DNA from: Lentisphaera profundi
Lineage (GTDB): Bacteria > Verrucomicrobiota > Lentisphaeria > Lentisphaerales > Lentisphaeraceae
Direction of reading: 5' to 3'
DNA length: 64,000 nucleotides
Assembly: GCF_028728065.1 (NCBI RefSeq)
Contig: NZ_CP117811.1
Location: forward strand, 1,550,001-1,614,000
In this document: positions 54,787-63,313 of the stretch, piece after piece
Layout of the letters: each line of letters opens with the position of its first letter
Position numbering within the stretch: the stretch's first letter is position 1
Position numbers and translations under genes: made by a program
Notes under the pieces: generated by a model
The model's database searches: none
Told to the model about the DNA's origin: nothing
What the model saw: only the letters and a program-made list of their open reading frames with translations

Positions 54787-57700
54787 ATGAAGTTGACTTC
54801 ACTACTCGCTTACACCACCATCACTAGCTCTCTCTTTGCCGTCGACTTTCACAAGGATATAAAACCTATTTTAGAAAGTCAATGCATAAAATGCCATGGA
54901 CCAAAAAAAGACAAAGGCTCACTAAGACTCGATACTCTGGAAGCTTCTCTAAAAGGTGGAGACGAAGGGGAAGCTATTGTTCCCGGCAAGATAGAAGATA
55001 GTATCTTAATAGAAAGAATTGGGTTGCCACACGATGATGACGACATCATGCCTCCCAAAGGTGAACCCCTCAATAAAACCCAAATTGAGGCGATGAAGCA
55101 ATGGATTAAGGCTGGCGCAAAATGGCCAAAAGCATTGACTTTAAAAGATAAGAGTACTGATGGCAAAAAAATCAGCTCGGAAAAGACTGCTCATATCATG
55201 CGTGGAATTGGTCACCGTATTCTTACTGCAGGAAATGGAAAAATTGCCATCCTTGATAAATACGGAAAAATTGAATGGCAGTATAAAATTGGTCCACATC
55301 ATGACCTCCATTATTTGGCTAATGGCAATATCCTGACACAACGCAACATGCAAGAAATTATCGAAATCCATCCAAAAAGCCATAAAATCATTTGGACTTA
55401 TAATGCCGGACTCATGAATGGCAACAAGGGAAAACGAGTTGAAATCCACGCTTTCCAAAGATTAGAAAACGGCCACACCATGATTGTCGAAAGTGGCACG
55501 GCACGAATCATAGAAGTCGATTCCAAAGGAAAAATCCACAAAGAGATCAAACTTAAAGTCAATCATCCTCATCCTCACAAAGATACACGCCTCGCACGAA
55601 AATTAGAGAACGGTCATTACCTCGTCTCCCATGAAGGCGATGGATTTATTCGCGAATATGATCCACAGGGAAAAGTCGTTTGGGAATATCAGATTCCACT
55701 CTTTGGCAAAGCTAAAAAAGGTGGGCATGGCCCTGACGCTTGGGGCAATAGTAGCTTCGCCTGCCTAAGATTAAAAAATGGTAATACTTTAATCGCCACT
55801 GGCAATGGCCATTCCGTTCTAGAAGTAAGTCCCGAAAAAGAAATTGTCTGGCACCTCAAGCAAAATGACATCCCAGGCGTCACTCTGGCTTGGGTCACCA
55901 CTCTACAAGTTCTCGAGAATGGTAATTATGTCATTGGTAATTGCCATGCAGGTCCTGAGAATCCGCAAATTATTGAAATAACGCGTGACAAAGAACTCAT
56001 TTGGCAATTCAAAGATTTCCCTGGATTTGGCAATAGCGTTTCCAACTCACTCATTATAAAAGATCAAAAAGCTGACGAGAAATTCTTCGCCGAGAAAGTT
56101 CATCCCATTCTCGAAAAGAACTGTTTCGAATGTCATGGCCATGATGAAAAACACATGAAATCTGATTTCTGGCTAGCTTCACGGGTGGATCTACTCAAAG
56201 GTGGAGATCTCGGTATGGCTGTTAATTTACAAAAACCTGCGCAATCACGTCTGCTTCACTTCATCAATCATCTCGATCCCGAAATGAAGATGCCTTTCAA
56301 AAAGAAAAAACTTATGGATTCCGAAATCGCTATTCTTACTGAATGGATTCAGCGTGGAGCTCCTTATCAGCAAGATTTAGAACACGTGCTCGTCAAAAAG
56401 AACGAAGTCAATGAACACACGAAAAAGTTTTGGGCCTATCAGCCTGAAAAAATGCCTGCTATTCCCAAAGTTAATAATGAACAATGGGCGAGTAATAATA
56501 TCGATAAGTTCATCTTAGCAAAGTTAGAGAACAAGGGACTTAGTCCGGCTGAAAAAGCCGATAAACAAACACTTATTCGTCGTGCTTATTACGACCTCAT
56601 TGGCTTAGCCCCTTCTCAAAAACAGATTGATGACTTCATTGCCGACAAATCACCCCAAGCTTTCGAGAAAGTTCTAGACCAACTGCTCGCCTCCAAACAC
56701 TACGGAGAAAAATGGGGCCGTCACTGGCTTGACCTCGTTCGTTATGCCGAAACTAATGGCTATGAACGCGATGGCAATAAACCCCAAGCATGGCAGTACC
56801 GTCAATGGGTTATTGATGCTTTTAATAAGGATAAGGGCTATGACCAAATGATCATGGAACAACTCGCTGGTGATGAACTTGATAATCCAACTCGCGAAAC
56901 TATCACCGCTACAGGCTATTACCGCTTGGGAGTTTTTGATGATGAACCCGCCGATAGATTGCAGTCCATTTACGATGGCTATGATGATGTATTAAAAACG
57001 ACTACAGAAGTTTTCATGGGCATGACCGTGGGCTGTGCTCGTTGTCACTCACACAAAATCGATCCTATCCCCATGGAAAATTATTACGGAATGCTGGCAT
57101 TTTTTCACAATATCAAACCCTATTCACGTAGTGGACATGAAAACAGTATATTAAGCAATGTCATTAGCCCAGAGCGTAAAAAACAAGTGGAAAGTCAAAA
57201 CGTCAAAATTAACACTAAGCGCCAAGTCGTCCTTAAAGAAGTTGCCCAAATCGAACAGCAATTAGCTCTAAAAAGCCAAGCTTCAAAGTCCGACATCCGC
57301 AAGCTGAAATTTCGTTTCTATCGCTCTACCTGGAGTAAACTTCCCGATTTTGACATGATTAAAGCTGAAGAAGAAGGTCTTGTTGAAAGTGGCTTTTTCG
57401 ATATTTCTCAAGCCTCACGTAAAACTGCTTTCGGCTACGTTTTTGAGGGCAAATTACAAGTTGCCAAAAAAGGTATTCACACCTTCTATTTAAATTCAGA
57501 TGATGGCGCACGCCTGACTATCAATGGTAAACAAATCATTGAGTTCGATGGTATTCATGGTTTTTCAAAAAAAGATCATGCAAACAACTTTTCACTCACG
57601 GCTGGTGAACACGATATAAAACTAGAATATTTCCAAAATATCGGAGGCTTAGGTCTCAAAGTTATGTGGAGTGGTCCTGGATTTAAAAATCGTCATCTCT

Positions 57701-58881
57701 CCCTACCCGAAAATAGTTTAAATGCCAAGAGCTTAGCGAAAGTAATCAAAGTACAAGGAAAACAAATCCTCGGTCAAGAGAGATTTGCCCACTACAATAA
57801 ACTCAAGCATCAACTCAACACGACGCTTAAGCTCATCACTGTCGCTGAATATGTGCTCGCGGTTAGAGAAAAAGGAAATAAAGCAGGAAAAACTCATCTA
57901 CTCATTCGGGGAAGTGCCCATGCTAAAGGTGCTGTTATAGAACCACATTTCCCAATAATCCTCACTGATACCCAAGCACAGATTAAGGCGACACCACATT
58001 CAAGTGGCCGCCGTCGTGCCTTAGCTGAATGGCTCGTCAATGAGAGTCCTATGACATCCAAAGTGATGGTCAATCGCATTTGGCAATATCACTTCGGGCG
58101 AGGAATTGTGCGTAGTGCTAATGACTTTGGTAACTTAGGTGACCGCCCTACTCACGAAAATCTCCTTCATTACCTCTCAGTTACCTTTAGGGAAAATGAT
58201 TGGAGCTGGAAAAAAATGCATAAACACATCATGCTCAGTTCCTCTTATCAAATGAGTTCTAAGGCCAATAAAAAAGCTCTTAAAATGGATCCTCGAAACA
58301 ATCTGTTTTGGCGCTTTAATATGCGTCGCCTTACTTCCGAAGAAGTTCGCGACTCGATCTTGGCGGCAACCGGTAAGCTCAATCTGAATTATGGTGGTTC
58401 TAGTGTCTATCCCAAAATTAGTGATGAAGTACTTGCTAGTCAATCTAAAATCACCTGGCCTACACGCTTAGACAAAGATCCTAATCATCAATACCGACGC
58501 TCAGTTTATACTTTCACCAAGCGCTCACTTATTCTTCCTGTTATAGAAAGTTTTGATGGTGCGACGACTGACTCTTCCTGCGCGGTTCGTTTTCAAACAA
58601 CCACGCCAACGCAATCATTGAGCATGATTAATTCTGATTTTATTAATCAAGCTGCAGATGATTTTCACCAAAGACTTAAAAAAGATGCCGGTGATTCTGA
58701 AATTAAGAAGATTCAACTCGCGTGGCAACTCATTACATCTTCCCAAGCGACGCCAGATGAAATCAAAATCGCCCAAGATTTTATTTCTACATTCACCAAG
58801 GATAATGGCAACAATGATAAGGCATGGCAACAATTCTGTCTAATCATGCTCAACCTCAATGAATTTATTTATCTAGATTAA
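54787..58881 (+). CDS. Multidomain exported cytochrome protein: PSCyt1, propeller, PSCyt1, DUF1549, PA14, DUF1553
   Basis: Very large exported protein of 1364 residues. After a signal peptide (MKLTSLLAYTTITSSLFA) the domains run: planctomycete cytochrome (CIKCHG, MPPKGEPLN; residues 20-115), a beta-propeller of repeated blocks like KIEWQYKIGPHHDLHYLANG (about 130-420), a second cytochrome domain (CFECHG; 430-530), DUF1549 (residues 545-770, with VFMGMTVGCARCHSHKIDP), a PA14 domain (about 840-970, HTFYLNSDDGARLTINGK) and DUF1553 (about 1070-1360, VNRIWQYHFGRGIVRSANDFG). PA14 usually binds carbohydrate. An exported oxidative or hydrolytic complex with the DUF1501 partner is inferred. AAGGAG lies upstream of the start. 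Confidence 0.93.
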   Translation: MKLTSLLAYTTITSSLFAVDFHKDIKPILESQCIKCHGPKKDKGSLRLDTLEASLKGGDEGEAIVPGKIEDSILIERIGLPHDDDDIMPPKGEPLNKTQIEAMKQWIKAGAKWPKALTLKDKSTDGKKISSEKTAHIMRGIGHRILTAGNGKIAILDKYGKIEWQYKIGPHHDLHYLANGNILTQRNMQEIIEIHPKSHKIIWTYNAGLMNGNKGKRVEIHAFQRLENGHTMIVESGTARIIEVDSKGKIHKEIKLKVNHPHPHKDTRLARKLENGHYLVSHEGDGFIREYDPQGKVVWEYQIPLFGKAKKGGHGPDAWGNSSFACLRLKNGNTLIATGNGHSVLEVSPEKEIVWHLKQNDIPGVTLAWVTTLQVLENGNYVIGNCHAGPENPQIIEITRDKELIWQFKDFPGFGNSVSNSLIIKDQKADEKFFAEKVHPILEKNCFECHGHDEKHMKSDFWLASRVDLLKGGDLGMAVNLQKPAQSRLLHFINHLDPEMKMPFKKKKLMDSEIAILTEWIQRGAPYQQDLEHVLVKKNEVNEHTKKFWAYQPEKMPAIPKVNNEQWASNNIDKFILAKLENKGLSPAEKADKQTLIRRAYYDLIGLAPSQKQIDDFIADKSPQAFEKVLDQLLASKHYGEKWGRHWLDLVRYAETNGYERDGNKPQAWQYRQWVIDAFNKDKGYDQMIMEQLAGDELDNPTRETITATGYYRLGVFDDEPADRLQSIYDGYDDVLKTTTEVFMGMTVGCARCHSHKIDPIPMENYYGMLAFFHNIKPYSRSGHENSILSNVISPERKKQVESQNVKINTKRQVVLKEVAQIEQQLALKSQASKSDIRKLKFRFYRSTWSKLPDFDMIKAEEEGLVESGFFDISQASRKTAFGYVFEGKLQVAKKGIHTFYLNSDDGARLTINGKQIIEFDGIHGFSKKDHANNFSLTAGEHDIKLEYFQNIGGLGLKVMWSGPGFKNRHLSLPENSLNAKSLAKVIKVQGKQILGQERFAHYNKLKHQLNTTLKLITVAEYVLAVREKGNKAGKTHLLIRGSAHAKGAVIEPHFPIILTDTQAQIKATPHSSGRRRALAEWLVNESPMTSKVMVNRIWQYHFGRGIVRSANDFGNLGDRPTHENLLHYLSVTFRENDWSWKKMHKHIMLSSSYQMSSKANKKALKMDPRNNLFWRFNMRRLTSEEVRDSILAATGKLNLNYGGSSVYPKISDEVLASQSKITWPTRLDKDPNHQYRRSVYTFTKRSLILPVIESFDGATTDSSCAVRFQTTTPTQSLSMINSDFINQAADDFHQRLKKDAGDSEIKKIQLAWQLITSSQATPDEIKIAQDFISTFTKDNGNNDKAWQQFCLIMLNLNEFIYLD

Positions 58882-58893
58882 GGAGCTCACATT

Positions 58894-60327
58894 ATGAATA
58901 GAAGAAATTTCCTCCGCGATATGGGTGCTGGTTTCACCTCATTAGCACTAGCCGACATGCTCACTAAAGATGGTTTTTTAAATTCGACTGCCCATGCTGC
59001 CGATGGTTCTGCTTGGCAAAATCCCCTCTTAGAAAAAGCTCCGATGTTTGCTCCGAAAGCCAAATCAGTAATCTTCCTATTTATGTATGGTGGTCCTTCA
59101 CAAGTCGATACCTTTGACTACAAACCCCTGCTCTATAAACTCGATGGTAAAGATATCCCGATTAAAACTCATGGTCGCGGTGGTCACAAAAACACCGGGC
59201 GTGTCGTTGGTCCTAAGTGGGACTTCAAACAACATGGCAAGAGTGGTCAATGGGTCTCCGATCTCTTTCCCCACTTGGCTAAACATGTCGACGATATTGC
59301 TTTCATTAAGTCCATGCAGGCCGATTCCCCAATTCACGGCTCTGCTATGCTTCAAATGAATTCAGGGCAAATCATTTCTGGTAATCCCACTATGGGCTCT
59401 TGGGTTAATTATGGTCTCGGTTCCGTTAACCAAAACCTGCCCGGTTATGTCGTTATGCTCGATTCTAAAGGTGGCCCTATTAGTGGTGCAAAAAACTGGA
59501 CTTCCGGTTATATGCCTGCCTCATATCAAGGTACTATGATGCGCTCCAAGGGTGCGCCAATTCTTGACCTAAATCCTCAAAAAGGAATGAGCCGCGATCA
59601 ACAACGCATCATGCTCGATAGTCTGAAAAAATATAACTCTCAACACCTCGCTGATCGCGTTGATAACTCAAATCTAGCGGCTCGAATATCCTCTTATGAA
59701 CTCGCCTTCAACATGCAAAAGCATGCTCCAGAAGCGGTTGATTGGCAGAGTGAAAGTAAAACAACTAAAGAAATGTACGGAATCAATGATTCATACACAG
59801 AAGAATTTGGTACCAAATGCCTTATGGCTCGTCGCATGGTTGAACGTGGTGTACGCTTTGTTCAACTCTATGCAGGTGGCGGCCACAATGATGATAACTG
59901 GGATGCCCATGGCGATCTCGTTAAAAATCATACGCATCATTGCCGCAGAACAGATCTTCCGATTGCTTCGCTTCTGCAAGATCTTAAACAACGTGGATTA
60001 CTGGATGAAACCCTCGTTGTTTGGGGTGGTGAATTCGGCCGTCAGCCAACTGCGGAATACGCAAAAGGTACCGGTCGCGATCACAATGCTAAGGGCTTCA
60101 CCATGTGGATGGCCGGAGGTGGTATCAAGGGCGGTGTCTCAGTGGGCGAGACGGATGAGCTCGGTAACGAAGCAGTAGTCGACCCCTTTCATGTCAATAA
60201 CATGCATGCAACCATTCTACAACTTATGGGTCTCGACCCCAACGCCCTTAATTATTTCTATGGTGGACTCGACCGCAAACTCGTTGGCGTCGAACATACC
60301 AAGCCCATTCATCAGATCATGGCATAG
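58894..60327 (+). CDS. DUF1501 family protein, Tat-exported
   Basis: DUF1501 protein of 477 residues with a twin-arginine signal (MNRRNFLRDMGAGFTSLALA). Family segments: SVIFLFMYGGPSQVDTFDYK, FIKSMQADSPIHGSAMLQMN, GGGHNDDNWDAHGDL, LVVWGGEFGRQPTAE and GRDHNAKGFTMWMAGGGIKG. It lies 12 bp after the multidomain cytochrome gene with a ribosome-binding site (AAGGAG), so the two form an operon typical of Planctomycetes and Lentisphaerae. It is longer than the other DUF1501 protein here (418 residues). Confidence 0.94.
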   Translation: MNRRNFLRDMGAGFTSLALADMLTKDGFLNSTAHAADGSAWQNPLLEKAPMFAPKAKSVIFLFMYGGPSQVDTFDYKPLLYKLDGKDIPIKTHGRGGHKNTGRVVGPKWDFKQHGKSGQWVSDLFPHLAKHVDDIAFIKSMQADSPIHGSAMLQMNSGQIISGNPTMGSWVNYGLGSVNQNLPGYVVMLDSKGGPISGAKNWTSGYMPASYQGTMMRSKGAPILDLNPQKGMSRDQQRIMLDSLKKYNSQHLADRVDNSNLAARISSYELAFNMQKHAPEAVDWQSESKTTKEMYGINDSYTEEFGTKCLMARRMVERGVRFVQLYAGGGHNDDNWDAHGDLVKNHTHHCRRTDLPIASLLQDLKQRGLLDETLVVWGGEFGRQPTAEYAKGTGRDHNAKGFTMWMAGGGIKGGVSVGETDELGNEAVVDPFHVNNMHATILQLMGLDPNALNYFYGGLDRKLVGVEHTKPIHQIMA

Positions 60328-60475
60328 AGTTCATCAAAACTGAAGCTCCTTAGGCAAGCCCTTTCGCTTAAACGAGTCTTCGTTTGGGAAAACCAGGTGC
60401 CTTTATACGGATTTGTAATTTACAATGCGGCGCAAGCATCGGGCTTTAAACCCTCTTAAAATTAAATAGGCTCTT

Positions 60476-60714
60476 ATGCAATTCATTTCTTTTCTCATGT
60501 TCACTCTCGGTGTACTCGCTGTCACCATGTACTTAACTCGTAAAGATGATCATAATTCTTCTGACGGTTATTTCCTAGGTGGTCGTAGTCTATCTGCTGG
60601 CGTCATTTGCGGTTCACTTCTTTTAACTAATCTTTCTACCGAGCAAATCATTGGTTTAACTGGTGCTGCTTATAGAGGTGGTTTAGTCGTAATGGCCTGG
60701 GAAGTCCTTTCTGG
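60476..60714 (+). pseudogene. Sodium:solute symporter remnant, N-terminal piece
   Basis: The first 80 residues of an SSS/SLC5 transporter: a first helix (FISFLMFTLGVLAVTMYLT), GYFLGGRSLSAGVICGSLLLTN and TEQIIGLTGAAYRGGLVVMAWEVLSG. Similarity stops at about 60714. The frame then runs through unrelated residues to a stop at 60760. It would follow the DUF1501 gene by about 150 bp. The full family length is about 500-600 residues, so the gene is broken. Confidence 0.85.
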
Positions 60715-60794
60715 GGGTGTTCGAGGGGAACAGAGCTCTCTTCGACAAATCTATATATGAGGGAAGGCGCCGCTCCTCCTCAAACTCTCCCTGC

Positions 60795-60812
60795 AAGGAG
60801 TCCCGACTCCTT
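60795..60812. repeat. Short perfect palindrome
   Basis: AAGGAGTC/GACTCCTT, an 8-bp stem with a 2-nt loop, just after the symporter break. It may be a REP-like unit. Confidence 0.5.
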
Positions 60813-60911
60813 ACCTGAGAATACCTTTTGTTCAACACCTGCCAAATTTTACTGCATTAAAATCATTAAGATTTGTAACGAAGAAGTTCAAAAGGAGTTT
60901 ATTTACTTAAT

Positions 60912-61070
60912 CCTGAAGCCGTGAGCTGGCTTTGGAATAATCTCGTCGGAATTTTATTTTCAGAACTTTACAACTTTTTGCAGAAATACCCGTAGGTCTT
61001 TTGAAAAAGTTGTAAGTCAATGAAGGTGAAAGACCAAGATGATTAACTTAATGTAGCTCACGGATTCAGG
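60912..61070. repeat. Fold-back element with nested inverted repeats
   Basis: Outer arms CCTGAAGCCGTGAGCT (60912-60927) and AGCTCACGGATTCAGG (61055-61070) match with one mismatch. Inner arms TTACAACTTTTT (60968-60979) and AAAAAGTTGTAA (61004-61015) match perfectly. No ORF lies inside it. It could be a small mobile element remnant or a structured RNA. Confidence 0.6.
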
Positions 61071-61087
61071 TTATTTTAATAAAAAAC

Positions 61088-61567
61088 ATGAGGACACAAG
61101 AAATGATAAAACCGGTAAATTTCATATTAGTAGTCAGCTTATTGATAAGTCTGATTAGCTGTAGCGAGCAAATTGGAGGCGGAGGTAGTAGCATAAATTC
61201 TAAAGTTTTTGCCTACGGAATCAAATCAGACAAAACTTTGGGTTTTATAATATGTAGTGATATTAGCTCAATTGGAACTAGAAATTCTGGTGGGACTGAA
61301 TGGAAAGGGTTCCGTGGGTCTGCATGGAAAGGGAAAATCAAGCCTCTTGAAGGTCCATCAATTGAATACTCTGCATCATCAGAAAGTTTGAATATAAATG
61401 GGAATAACTACGACTTTAATACAGGAAGAATTTTTATAATCACGACTGAAAATTCAAAAATTTCTATATCTCAAATGCCAAATGAAATAAAGGATGGTGA
61501 TTACAAAAAAGAAATCGATAGAATTTCATCCTTAAAAGAAGTTCAAAAAATTATTTTCAAAAAATAA
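61088..61567 (+). CDS. Small unknown lipoprotein within the broken symporter
   Basis: A 159-residue ORF with a lipoprotein-like start (FILVVSLLISLISCSEQIGG, lipobox cysteine near residue 18-20 after the second Met). The rest is beta-rich, with GTEWKGFRGSAWKGKI, and ends in a charged helix. I do not recognise the family. It lies inside the DNA that replaces the middle of the symporter gene, together with a fold-back element, so it was probably acquired. The start could be either ATG at 61088 or the one at 61103. Confidence 0.55.
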   Translation: MRTQEMIKPVNFILVVSLLISLISCSEQIGGGGSSINSKVFAYGIKSDKTLGFIICSDISSIGTRNSGGTEWKGFRGSAWKGKIKPLEGPSIEYSASSESLNINGNNYDFNTGRIFIITTENSKISISQMPNEIKDGDYKKEIDRISSLKEVQKIIFKK

Positions 61568-61639
61568 ACTCGCATCATGTTCGCCATAACATTGAACTGT
61601 AGGGATCCCTAAACAGACATTTGGCCCTTGATCTTTTCC

Positions 61640-61857
61640 TTCGAGGGCTAAACTCAGCAGGTACACTCTTTGCTCTCGATATTTACAAAGGAAAAATAAA
61701 CCCTAAGGCTAGCGAAGAAAAACAAGTGAAAGTCGGTAGGGAGTTCAGCTTAATCATGGCCATTATTGCTATGGCTTCAGCTCCACTATTAATGAACGCT
61801 GGCGGTATTTTTAACTATCTACAGATGGCTAATTCTATTTACATGGTTATTGGCCTA
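61640..61857 (+). pseudogene. Sodium:solute symporter remnant, internal piece
   Basis: About 70 residues matching the later helices of an SSS transporter: LNSAGTLFALDIYKGKINPK, then VKVGREFSLIMAIIAMASA and GGIFNYLQMANSIYMV, ending at a TGA. The segment between the N-terminal piece and this one (roughly 280 residues in family members) is missing. It is in a different frame from the first piece. Confidence 0.8.
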
Positions 61858-61932
61858 TGATCCTAACAATGGTAATGGGCCATAGGAAACGAGGAGTTTT
61901 ATAAATAGAGAAAGATACAATATCCTCTCTAT

Positions 61933-61981
61933 AAATTTCTTTTGGATATTACTAATTAAATTTCTTTTGGATATTACTAAT
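61933..61981. repeat. 25-bp tandem duplication
   Basis: AAATTTCTTTTGGATATTAC plus five bases, repeated at 61933 and 61958. It directly adjoins the 188-bp duplication. Confidence 0.9.
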
Positions 61982-61982
61982 C

Positions 61983-62358
61983 TAACGATTGGTATTTAAT
62001 AAAACGGGGAAAAATATGAATATAGCATCAAAAATCATCAGCACTTTAATTGTAACACAAGCGAGTCTTCTTGCTGGACAAGTAGCTGAATGGACTTTTA
62101 ACAACTCAAAAAATACTCTGGCCGATACTTCTATCAGCCAAGAACACCAAGCAACTATGGTCGGCAAGGCTAACGATTGGTATTTAATAAAACGGGGAAA
62201 AATATGAATATAGCATCAAAAATCATCAGCACTTTAATTGTAACACAAGCGAGTCTTCTTGCTGGACAAGTAGCTGAATGGACTTTTAACAACTCAAAAA
62301 ATACTCTGGCCGATACTTCTATCAGCCAAGAACACCAAGCAACTATGGTCGGCAAGGC
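61983..62358. repeat. Exact 188-bp tandem duplication
   Basis: Copy 1 is 61983-62170 and copy 2 is 62171-62358, starting TAACGATTGGTATTTAATAA and ending ATGGTCGGCAAGGC, identical as far as I can read. It covers the ribosome-binding region, the signal peptide and the first 51 residues of the LamG gene. Since 188 is not a multiple of 3, copy 1 gives only a short aborted ORF (62016-62207). Confidence 0.95.
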
Positions 62359-63181
62359 AGCCCGCTTTGGCTTTAAAGGCTACGATAAAAAAACTAAATA
62401 CGCTGCTAGATTTGAAGGCACTCTCGATAGCATGATTCTTGTCGACAAACACCAAGATTTCGAAAGTAAATCTTTCTCATGCCTAGTTTACACCAAATCC
62501 GCTGTGACGCGTGACGGTAAATACCGGTCTGTACTCTATGCGCGAGACCAAGAAGGATTTTGCCTATACCAAGGCCCCCGAGGCAATTGGCAAATATGGT
62601 CAAAAGGTTACGAGCCAAATTGGACTAAGCATATTATTGCACCAGTTATCGAAAAACAATGGGAACAATTCCTTATTTCATACAACGCTAAGGATGTCAA
62701 CCCTGACAATAAAAAGCAAGGGCGATTGCTTGTGTGGCTAAACGGTGATCTAAAAGTAGATACTTACAGCGATTATTTACCCTCTATGAGCAAGTTGAGC
62801 ATTGGCTCAAACACAGTGGGCACCGCTAACTACAAAGGCTTAATTGATCATATTGAACTTTGGAATGAATCTATCCTAACACTCAAGGAACAGCCGAAAC
62901 AACTCTCCCCTCTAATTACAGAAAAAGATATTAAACTTGCAAAAATACGATTATCCGAGCTCAATTTTGATAGTGAGGCTAAAATTTCTTTAACAGGAGA
63001 TGACGCGCAATTTTGTTTTATTAAGGATCAGAGCATCTTCTTACAAAAAGGCACTGACCTCCAAACCAAAACACAGCTTTCAATCAACGTGAACGTGAGC
63101 TCTGGTTTAATTGCTCAGACTTGTTCAATAGAGCTATATGTCCCTATCGCCAATAAAATGGTAAGTAGAATTCAAAAGTAA
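62204..63181 (+). CDS. Exported LamG/concanavalin-like domain protein
   Basis: A 325-residue exported protein. A signal peptide (MNIASKIISTLIVTQASLLA) is followed by a LamG-like jelly-roll domain (about residues 22-225: VAEWTFNNSKNTLADTSISQ, AARFEGTLDSMILVDKHQDF, LLVWLNGDLKVDTYS and GLIDHIELWNESIL). A second smaller beta region follows. Such domains bind carbohydrate or act as adhesion modules. The start in the second repeat copy is kept, since it gives the only intact frame. The coding region interrupts or replaces the tail of the symporter remnant. Confidence 0.82.
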   Translation: MNIASKIISTLIVTQASLLAGQVAEWTFNNSKNTLADTSISQEHQATMVGKAARFGFKGYDKKTKYAARFEGTLDSMILVDKHQDFESKSFSCLVYTKSAVTRDGKYRSVLYARDQEGFCLYQGPRGNWQIWSKGYEPNWTKHIIAPVIEKQWEQFLISYNAKDVNPDNKKQGRLLVWLNGDLKVDTYSDYLPSMSKLSIGSNTVGTANYKGLIDHIELWNESILTLKEQPKQLSPLITEKDIKLAKIRLSELNFDSEAKISLTGDDAQFCFIKDQSIFLQKGTDLQTKTQLSINVNVSSGLIAQTCSIELYVPIANKMVSRIQK

Positions 63182-63247
63182 GAAAAAAACTCGGTATTGC
63201 GACAATTGTTGTGATCATTCTGATTTATGTTTCATTCTGGAAATAGC
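63163..63247 (+). pseudogene. Possible symporter C-terminal remnant
   Basis: A frame overlapping the end of the LamG gene reads NSKVRKKLGIATIVVIILIY and then VSFWK before a TAG, bounded upstream by a TAG. A single basic-then-hydrophobic helix ending in FW is typical of the last helix of SSS transporters. With the two other pieces upstream in the same order and strand, it is a plausible third fragment, but too short to be sure. Confidence 0.4.
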
Positions 63248-63313
63248 TATATCGAACTTTGAGTATTGCTACCATTTATAATTGGATGTAATACATCATT
63301 AAACCACTATTTT

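Noticed and set aside
54787-58881. Treating the 1364-residue protein as two fused genes by assembly error
   Set aside because: The frame is continuous and the order cytochrome, DUF1549, PA14, DUF1553 is a known type of architecture in these bacteria.
61989-62207. Separate 72-residue exported protein before the LamG gene
   Set aside because: It is the aborted first copy of the 188-bp duplication, ending in out-of-frame sequence (NDWYLIKRGKI).
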